From Zea mays (lineage: Eukaryota; Streptophyta; Magnoliopsida; Poales; Poaceae): a DNA stretch of 64,000 nucleotides. Every line of letters begins with the position of its first letter. The stretch's first letter is position 1. A program made the position numbers and the translations under genes. The stretch covers positions 10,616,434 to 10,680,433 of the forward strand of contig NC_050099.1 in NCBI RefSeq assembly GCF_902167145.1. The letters run 5' to 3'. Below are positions 56,219 through 64,000 of this stretch, piece by piece. The notes below the pieces were generated by a model. That model was not told the origin of the DNA and made no database searches. It saw nothing but the letters and a program-made list of their open reading frames with translations.

Positions 56219-57540
56219 TGAAAGGGAATTAGGCTTACACCTAGTTCCTAAATAATTTTGGTGGTTGAATTGCCCAACACAAATAATTGGACTAACTAGT
56301 TTGCCCAAGTGTATAGATTATACAGGTGTAAAAGGTTCACACTCAGCCAATAAAAAGACCAAGTTTTGGATTCAATAAAGGAGAAAAGGGGCAACCGAGG
56401 GCACCCCTGGTCTGGCGCACCGGACTGTCCGGTGTGCCACCGGACAGTGAACAGTACCTGTCCGGTGCACCAGGGGACTCAGACTCAAACTCTTCGCCTT
56501 CGGAATTTCTCGGAAGCCGGCGCGCTATAATTCACCGGACTGTCCGGTGTGCACCGGACATGTCCGGTGCTCCAAGGAAGCTCGGCCTCCTGAACTCGCC
56601 AGACTCGGGTTCGCGCGGCAGCCGCTCCGCTAAAATTCACCGGACTGTCCGGTGTGCACCGGACTGTCCGGTGTACCAGCGGAGCAACGGCTCTTTTCGG
56701 CGCCAACGGCTCCCTGCGGAGCATTTAATGCGCGCACAGCGCGCGCAGAAGTCAGAATCGCCCATGCCGGTGCACCGGACATCAAACAGTACATGTCCGG
56801 TGTGCACCGGACACCCAGGCGGGCCCACAAGTCAGAAGCTCCAACGGTCAGAATCCAACGGCAGTGATGACGTGGCAGGGGCACCGGACTGTCCGGTGTG
56901 CACCGGACTGTCCGGTGCGCCATCGAGCAGACGCCTCCAGCCAACGGTCAAGTTTGGTGGTTGGGGCTATAAATACCCCAACCACCCCACCATTCATTGC
57001 ATCCAAGTTTTCCACTTCTCAACTACTACAAGAGCTCTAGCATTCAATTCTAGACACACTAAAGAGATCAAATCCTCTCCAATTCCACACAAAGCCCTAG
57101 TGACTAGTGAGAGTGATTTGCCGTGTTCATTTGAGCTCTTGCGCTTGGATTGCTTCTTTTCTTTCTCACTTGTTCTTGAGATCACAACTCCATTGTAATC
57201 AAGGCAAGAGGCACCAATTGTGTGGTGGCCCTTGCGGGGAAGTTTTGTTCCCGGCTTTGATTAGAGAAGAGAAGCTCACTCGGTCCGAGGGACCGTTTGA
57301 GAGAGGGAAGGGTTGAAAGAGACCCGGCCTTTGTGGCCTCCTCAACGGGGAGTAGGTTTGCAAGAACCGAACCTCGGTAAAACAAATCTCCGTGTCTCAC
57401 TTGCTTATTCGCTTGGGATTTGTTTTGTGCCCTCTCTCTCGGACTCGTTTATATTTCTAACGCTAACCCCGGCTTGTAGTTGTGTTTATATTTGTAAATT
57501 TCAGTTTCGCCCTATTCACCCCCCCTCTAGGCGACTATCA
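56219..57540 (+). mobile_element. 5' LTR of Ji/Opie copia (copy 2)
   Basis: 1322 bp, TGAAAGGGAATTAGG to GGCGACTATCA. U3 (56410-56930) has eight or more ACCGGACTGTCCGGTG-type palindromes; TATA box 56968-56975 (GGGGCTATAAATACCCC). Confidence 0.9.
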
Positions 57541-57585
57541 ATTGGTATCAAAGCCAGGTTCTTCATTAGAGCCTAACCGCTCGAA

Positions 57586-60279
57586 GTGATGTCGGGAGAT
57601 CACGCCAAGAAGGAGATGGAGACCGGCGAAAAGCCCACTACAAGCTACGGGAGCACTTCATCGGAAGAGTCCCGCACCAAAAGGAGGGAGAAGAAGAAGA
57701 GCTCCTCCAACAAAGGGAAGGAGAAGAAATCTTCTTCTCACCACAAAGAGAAGAAGGAAAAATCTTCTTCCCACAAGCCGCATCGGAAAGGCGACAAGCA
57801 CAAGAGGATGAGGAAGGTGGTCTACTACGAGACCGACACTTCATCAACTTCTACCTCCGACTCCGATGCGCCCTCCGTCACTTCTAAGCGCCAAGAGCGC
57901 AAGAAGTATAGTAAGATCCCCCTACGCTACCCTCGCATTTCCAAACATACACCTTTACTTTCCGTCCCATTAGGCAAACCACCAACTTTTGATGGTGAAG
58001 ATTACGCTAGGTGGAGCGATTTAATGCGATTTCATCTAATCTCGCTCCACAAAAGCATATGGGATGTTGTTGAGTTTGGTGCGCAGGTACCATCTATAGG
58101 GGATGAGAACTATGATGAGGATGAGGTGGCCCAAATCGAGCACTTCAACTCTCAAGCCACAACCATACTCCTTGCCTCTCTAAGCAAGGAAGAATACAAC
58201 AAAGTGCAAGGGTTGAAAAATGCAAAGGAGATTTGGGATGTGCTCAAAACTGCGCACGAGGGAGATGAGCTCACCAAGATCACCAAGCGGGAAACGATCG
58301 AGGGGGAGCTCGGTCGGTTCCGGCTTCACAAAGGGGAGGAGCCACAACACATGTACAACCGGCTCAAGACTTTGGTGAACCAAGTGCGCAACCTCGGGAG
58401 CAAGAAGTGGGACGACCACGAAGTGGTAAATGTTATTTTAAGATCTCTCATTTTTCTAAATCCCACTCAAGTTCAATTGATTCGTGGTAATCCTAGATAC
58501 ACTAAAATGACCCCCGAGGAAGTTATCGGGCATTTTGTAAGTTTTGAGTGCATGATAGAAGGCTCGAGGAAAATCAACGAGCTTGGCGACACATCCGAAG
58601 CTCAACCCGTTGCATTCAAGGCGACGGAAGAAAAGAAGGAGGAGTCTACACCAAGTCGACAACCAATAGACGCCTCCAAGCTTGACAATGAGGAGATGGC
58701 GCTCGTCATCAAGAGCTTCCGCCAAATCCTCAAACAAAGGAAGGGAAAAGACTACAAGTCCCGCTCCAAGAAGGTTTGCTACAAATGTGGTAAGCCCGGT
58801 CATTTTATTGCTAAATGTCCTATGTCTAGTGACAGTGACCGAGGCGACGACAAGAAGGGGAGAAGAAAGGAGAAGAAGAGGTACTACAGGAAGAAGGGCG
58901 GCGATGCCCATGTTTGTCGCGAGTGGGACTCCGACGAGAGCTCAAGCGACTCCTCCGACGACGAGGACGCCGCCAACATCGCCGTCACCAAGGGACTTCT
59001 CTTCCCCAACGTCGGCCACAAGTGCCTCATGGCAAAGGACGGCAAAAAGAAGAAGGTTAAATCCAACTCCTCCACTAAATATGAATCGTCTAGTGATGAT
59101 AATGCTAGTGATGAGGAGGATAATTTGCGTATTCTCTTTGCCAATCTTAACATGGAGCAAAAAGAAAAACTAAATGAATTGATTAGTGCTATTCATGAAA
59201 AGGATGACCTTTTGGACTCCCAAGAGGATTGTCTAATCAAAGAAAACAAGAAACATGTTAAGGTTAAAAAGGCTTATGCTCTAGAAGTAGAAAAATGTGA
59301 AAAATTGTCTAGTGAGCTAAGCACATGCCGTGAGATGATTGACAACCTTAGAAATGAAAATGCTATCTTAAATGCTAAGGTTGATTCACATACTTGTAAT
59401 GTTTCAATTCCCAATCTTAGAGATGATAATATTGACTTGCTTGCTAAGATTGATGAATTGAATGTATCTCTTGCTAGCCTTAGATTAGAGAATGAAAATT
59501 TAATTGCTAAGGCTAAAGATCTTGATGTTTGCAATGCTACTATTTCCGACCTTAGAACTAAAAATGACAAATTACAAACTAAGGTTGTAGAATTAAAATC
59601 TTGCAAACCCTCTACATCTATTGTTGAGCATGTATCTATTTGTACTAGATGTAGAAATGTTGATATTGATGCTATTCATGATCATATGGCTTTAATTAAA
59701 CAACAAAATGATCATATAGCAAAATTAGATGCTAAAATTGCCGAGCACAACCTAGAGAATGAGAAATTTAAATTTGCTCGTAGCATGCTTTATAATGGGA
59801 GACGCCCTGGCATTAAGGATGGCATTGGCTTCCAAAGGGGAGACAATGTCAAACTTAATGCCCCTCCTAAAAATTTGTCTAACTTTGTTAAGGGCAAGGC
59901 CCCCATGCCTCAGGATAACGAGGGTTACATTTTGTACCCTGCCGGTTATCCCGAGAGCAAAATTAGGAGAATTCACTCTAGGAAGTCTCACTCTGGCCCT
60001 AACCATGCTTTTATGTATAAGGGTGAGACATCTAGCTCTAGGCAACCAACCCGTGCCAAGTTGCCTAGAAAGAAAACTCCTAATGCATCAAATGATCATG
60101 CCATTTCATTTAAAACTTTTGATGCATCTTATGTGCTTACTAGCAAATCCGGCAAGGTAGTTGCCAAATTTGTTGGGGGCAAACACAAGGGTTCCAAGAC
60201 TTGTGTTTGGGTACCCAAAGTTCTTGTTTCTAATGCCAAAGGACCCAAAACAGTTTGGGTACCTAAAGTCAAGAACTAA
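57586..60279 (+). CDS. Copia Gag with zinc knuckle and coiled coil
   Basis: 897 codons, uninterrupted. The nucleocapsid protein of the retrotransposon; packages RNA into cytoplasmic particles. Residues 1-80 are Lys/Ser-rich. The capsid region is about 120-300 (FDGEDYARWSDLMRFHL, EDEVAQIEHFNSQATTILLA, WDVLKTAHEGDELTKITKRE). The zinc knuckle CYKCGKPGHFIAKC is near 397-410, followed by basic and acidic Ser/Asp runs. A coiled coil of leucine/asparagine repeats spans about 525-735. The C-terminus repeats a VWVPK motif (CVWVPKVLVS, TVWVPKVKN). Translation starts in MMSGDH with the second Met also possible. It ends in TAA at 60277-60279 and pol follows in another frame. Confidence 0.9.
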   Translation: MMSGDHAKKEMETGEKPTTSYGSTSSEESRTKRREKKKSSSNKGKEKKSSSHHKEKKEKSSSHKPHRKGDKHKRMRKVVYYETDTSSTSTSDSDAPSVTSKRQERKKYSKIPLRYPRISKHTPLLSVPLGKPPTFDGEDYARWSDLMRFHLISLHKSIWDVVEFGAQVPSIGDENYDEDEVAQIEHFNSQATTILLASLSKEEYNKVQGLKNAKEIWDVLKTAHEGDELTKITKRETIEGELGRFRLHKGEEPQHMYNRLKTLVNQVRNLGSKKWDDHEVVNVILRSLIFLNPTQVQLIRGNPRYTKMTPEEVIGHFVSFECMIEGSRKINELGDTSEAQPVAFKATEEKKEESTPSRQPIDASKLDNEEMALVIKSFRQILKQRKGKDYKSRSKKVCYKCGKPGHFIAKCPMSSDSDRGDDKKGRRKEKKRYYRKKGGDAHVCREWDSDESSSDSSDDEDAANIAVTKGLLFPNVGHKCLMAKDGKKKKVKSNSSTKYESSSDDNASDEEDNLRILFANLNMEQKEKLNELISAIHEKDDLLDSQEDCLIKENKKHVKVKKAYALEVEKCEKLSSELSTCREMIDNLRNENAILNAKVDSHTCNVSIPNLRDDNIDLLAKIDELNVSLASLRLENENLIAKAKDLDVCNATISDLRTKNDKLQTKVVELKSCKPSTSIVEHVSICTRCRNVDIDAIHDHMALIKQQNDHIAKLDAKIAEHNLENEKFKFARSMLYNGRRPGIKDGIGFQRGDNVKLNAPPKNLSNFVKGKAPMPQDNEGYILYPAGYPESKIRRIHSRKSHSGPNHAFMYKGETSSSRQPTRAKLPRKKTPNASNDHAISFKTFDASYVLTSKSGKVVAKFVGGKHKGSKTCVWVPKVLVSNAKGPKTVWVPKVKN

Positions 60280-60296
60280 ATTTGTTTTGTAGGTTT

Positions 60297-63200
60297 ATGC
60301 ATCCGGGGGCTCAAGTTGGATACTCGATAGCGGGTGCACAAACCACATGACAGGGGAGAAAAGGATGTTCTCCTCATATGAGAAAAACCAAGATCCCCAA
60401 CGAGCTATCACATTCGGGGATGGAAATCAAGGTTTGGTCAAAGGATTGGGTAAAATTGCTATATCTCCTGACCATTCCATTTCTAATGTTTTTCTTGTTG
60501 ATTTATTAGATTACAACTTGCTTTCTGTTTCCCAATTATGTCAAATGGGCTACAACTGTCTATTCACTGATGTAGGTGTCACTGTCTTTAGAAGAAGTGA
60601 TGATTCAATAGCATTTAAGGGAGTGTTAGAGGGTCAGCTATACTTGGTAGATTTTGATAGAGCTGAACTCGACACTTGCTTAATTGCTAAGACTAACATG
60701 GGTTGGCTCTGGCATCGCCGACTATCCCATGTTGGGATGAAGAATCTTCACAAGCTTCTAAAGGGAGAGCACATTTTAGGATTAACAAATGTTCATTTTG
60801 AGAAAGACAGGATTTGTAGCGCATGCCAGGCAGGGAAGCAAGTTGGAGTCCATCATCCACACAAGAACATCATGACGACCGACAGGCCGCTTGAGCTACT
60901 CCACATGGATTTATTCGGCCCGATTGCTTACATAAGTATCGGCGGGAGTAAGTATTGTCTTGTAATAGTGGATGATTATTCTCGCTTCACTTGGGTATTC
61001 TTTTTACAGGAAAAATCTCAAACCCAAGAGACCTTAAAGGGATTCTTGAGACGGGCTCAAAATGAGTTCGCCTTAAGGATCAAGAAAATCAGAAGCGACA
61101 ATGGGACGGAGTTCAAGAACTCTCAAATTGGAGGCTTCCTTGAGGAGGAGGGCATCAAGCATGAGTTCTCTTCTCCCTACACGCCACAACAAAATGGTGT
61201 AGTGGAGAGGAAGAATCGAACTCTTTTGGACATGGCAAGAACCATGCTTGATGAGTACAAGACACCGGACCGGTTTTGGGCCGAAGCGGTCAACACCGCC
61301 TGCTACGCCATCAACCGGTTATATCTTCACCGAATCCTCAAGAAGACATCATATGAACTCCTAACCGGTAAAAAGCCCAACATTTCATACTTTAGAGTTT
61401 TTGGTAGCAAATGCTTTATTCTTGTTAAAAGAGGTAGAAAATCTAAATTTGCTCCTAAAACTGTAGAAGGCTTTTTACTTGGTTATGACTCAAACACAAG
61501 GGCATATAGGGTCTTTAACAAGTCCACTGGACTAGTTGAAGTCTCATGTGACGTTGTGTTTGATGAAACTAACGGCTCTCAAATAGAGCAAGTTGATCTT
61601 GATGAAGTAGGTGAAGAACAGGCTCCATGCATAGCGCTTAGGAACATGTCCATTGGGGATGTGTGTCCTAGGGAATCCGAAGAGCCTCCAAATGCACAAG
61701 ATCAACCATCCTCCTCCATGCAAGCATCTCCACCAACTCAAAATGAGGATGAGGCTCAAGTTGATGAAGGGCAAAATCAAGAAGATGAGCCACCTCAAGA
61801 TAATGGCAATGATCAAGGGGGAGATGCAAATGATCAAGAAAAGGAGGATGAGGAAGAGCCAAGACCGCCACACCCAAGAGTCCACCAAGCAATCCAACGA
61901 GATCACCCCGTCGACACCATCCTTGGCGATATTCATAAGGGGGTAACCACTAGATCTCGTGTTGCTCATTTTTGTGAACATTACTCTTTTGTTTCCTCTA
62001 TTGAGCCACACAGGGTAGAGGAAGCACTTCAAGATTCGGATTGGGTGGTGGCGATGCAAGAGGAGCTCAACAATTTCACAAGGAATGAGGTATGGCATTT
62101 AGTTCCACGTCCTAACCAAAATGTTGTAGGAACCAAATGGGTCTTCCGCAACAAGCAAGATGAGCATGGTGTGGTGACAAGGAACAAAGCTCGACTCGTG
62201 GCCAAAGGGTATTCACAAGTCGAAGGTTTGGATTTTGGTGAAACCTATGCACCCGTAGCTAGGCTTGAGTCAATTCGCATATTATTGGCCTATGCTACTT
62301 ACCATGGCTTTAAGCTCTATCAAATGGACGTGAAAAGTGCCTTCCTAAATGGACCAATCAAGGAAGAGGTCTATGTTGAGCAACCTCCCGGCTTTGAAGA
62401 CAGTGAGTATCCTAACCATGTATATAGGCTCTCTAAGGCGCTTTATGGGCTCAAGCAAGCCCCAAGAGCATGGTATGAATGCCTAAGAGATTTCCTTATT
62501 GCTAATGGCTTCAAAGTTGGCAAGGCCGATCCTACACTCTTTACTAAAACTCTTGAAAATGACTTGTTTGTATGCCAAATTTATGTTGATGATATTATAT
62601 TTGGGTCTACTAACGAGTCTACATGTGAAGAGTTTAGTAGGATCATGACACAGAAATTCGAGATGTCGATGATGGGGGAGTTGAAGTATTTTCTAGGATT
62701 CCAAGTCAAGCAACTCCAAGAGGGCACCTTCATTTGCCAAACGAAGTACACTCAAGACATTCTAACCAAGTTTGGAATGAAGGATGCCAAGCCCATCAAG
62801 ACTCCCATGGGAACCAATGGGCATCTCGACCTCGACACGGGAGGTAAGTCCGTGGATCAAAAGGTATACCGGTCGATGATTGGTTCATTGCTTTATTTAT
62901 GTGCATCTCGACCGGACATTATGCTTTCCGTTTGTATGTGTGCAAGATTCCAATCCGACCCTAAGGAATCCCACCTTACGGCCGTAAAACGAATCTTGAG
63001 ATATTTGGCTTACACACCTAAGTTTGGGCTTTGGTACCCTCGGGGATCCACATTTGATTTGATTGGTTATTCGGATGCCGATTGGGCGGGGTGCAAAATT
63101 AATAGGAAGAGCACTTCGGGGACTTGCCAGTTCTTGGGAAGATCCTTGGTGTCTTGGGCTTCAAAGAAGCAAAATTCGGTCGCTCTTTCCACCGCCGAAG

Positions 63201-63538
63201 CCGAGTATATTGCCGCAGGACATTGTTGCGCGCAATTACTTTGGATGAGGCAGACCCTGCGGGACTACGGTTACAAATTAACCAAAGTCCCTTTGCTATG
63301 TGATAATGAGAGTGCAATCAAAATGGCCGACAATCCCGTCGAGCATAGCCGCACTAAGCACATAGCCATTCGGTATCATTTTCTTAGGGATCACCAACAA
63401 AAGGGGGATATCGAGATTTCTTACATTAATACTAAAGATCAATTAGCCGATATCTTTACCAAGCCTCTTGATGAACAATCTTTTACCAGACTTAGGCATG
63501 AGCTCAATATTCTTGATTCTAGAAATTTCTTTTGCTAG
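60297..63538 (+). CDS. Copia Pol: protease, integrase, RT, RNase H
   Basis: The frame opens directly after TAG (60291-60293, TTGTTTTGTAG) and runs to 63538; its first Met (60347) lies after the protease site. In order: protease [13 protein letters not shown] with the catalytic Asp at about 60320; integrase zinc region [14 protein letters not shown] with CSACQAGK; integrase core [103 protein letters not shown]; RNase [41 protein letters not shown], [12 protein letters not shown]. All catalytic motifs are intact. Because the start Met would exclude the DSG site, expression must join Gag or a leader to this frame. Confidence 0.9.
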
Positions 63539-64000
63539 CTTGCACACATAGCTCATTTGAATACCTTTGATCATATCTCTTTTATATGCTATGACTAATG
63601 TGTTTTCAAGTCTATTTCAAACCAAGTCATAGGTATATTGAAAGGGAATTGGAGTCTTCGGCGAAAACAAAGGCTTCCACTCCGTAACTCATGCTTCGCC
63701 ATCACTCCGAGCAACTCTCTATTCCTTGGGGAGAAATGGGCATCAAAGAAAAGGACTTCATCCTTGGGGGAGAGAGTAAAAGCTCAAAAGCAAAAGGACC
63801 GGACTTCGTCTTTGGTATAATCTTAACTCATTCATTTATGACCAAAGAGGAAGAACTTACTTCGAGGGCTCTAATGATTCCGTTTTTTGGCGATTCATGC
63901 CAAAAAGGGGGAGAAATGAGCCCAAAGCAAAAGGACCGCACCACCACCACCAAATTCAAAAACTTAGTGCTTTCCAAAAGTATTTATCATTTGGTATCCT
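63539..64000 (+). mobile_element. Copia 3' spacer (copy 2)
   Basis: Non-coding; contains GGGGGAGAAA/GGGGGAGAGA runs typical of the lineage. The polypurine tract and 3' LTR are past the window end. Confidence 0.8.

Larger units (their letters stand above)
56219..64000 (+). mobile_element. Ji/Opie-type Ty1-copia element, coding-competent (copy 2)
   Basis: 5' LTR 56219-57540, primer site TGGTATCAAAG at 57543-57553, open gag and pol, and 3' spacer to the window edge. The 3' LTR and second target duplication (the first would be acagc, 56214-56218) lie outside. No disabling change was found in either reading frame, so this could be an autonomous copy if the unseen LTR is intact. Confidence 0.88.

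Overview
The window looks like nuclear DNA of a large-genome grass, most probably maize (Zea mays) or another Zea. Almost all of it is nested transposable elements. Opie/Ji-type Ty1-copia elements with tRNA-iMet primer sites dominate, alongside gypsy-type gag-only and non-coding LTR elements, PIF/Harbinger, Stowaway and hAT miniature elements, and a Helitron end that fits the maize-type terminus. The family names are from memory; the repeat boundaries and target-site duplications (TSDs) were read from the sequence.

Layout. 1-4536: the 3' part of an LTR, an antisense gypsy-type ORF fragment, then the RNase H end and 3' LTR of an Opie-like copia. 4537-8789: the 3' part of a Helitron carrying fragments of an SBT2-type subtilase and a B-sister-like MADS-box gene, with a hAT-like element inside it (perfect 8-bp TSD). 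8790-10020: MITEs, one nested in another. 10340-11770: LINE-1 ORF2 remnant, minus strand. 11900-15700: the only host gene that reads as intact, a five-coding-exon TPX2/WVD2-like gene on the minus strand with a separate GC-rich 5' leader exon. 16060-18774: a terminal-inverted-repeat element set between (TA)n tracts that carries genomic fragments of a PAA2/HMA8-type copper ATPase and a DNAJC9/DnaJ6-like chaperone. 19419-32823: a three-level nest, in which an LTR fragment is split by a minus-strand gag-only gypsy element (TSD catag), whose own LTR is split by a minus-strand Angela/BARE-like copia (TSD ccgcg). 32828-38445: a possible Helitron 5' end, two solo LTRs in opposite orientation, a copia relic and a MITE cluster. 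38745-50196: a non-coding LTR element split by a complete but mutated Ji/Opie copia (40056-49168). 50197-52640: truncated gypsy LTR and decayed gypsy gag/integrase. 52641-54999: no gene recognised. 55000-56218: decayed copia, minus strand. 56219-64000: a Ji/Opie copia with open gag and pol whose 3' LTR lies beyond the window.

How the parts relate. The TPX2-like gene is a small gene island. Two unrelated transposon types near it, a Helitron and a TIR element, each carry intron-containing fragments of several host genes, all in one orientation. The autonomous-type elements (three copia families) sit beside elements that need enzymes in trans (gag-only, non-coding, MITEs). No tRNA, rRNA or CRISPR feature was seen; tRNA-like strings are LTR primer binding sites.
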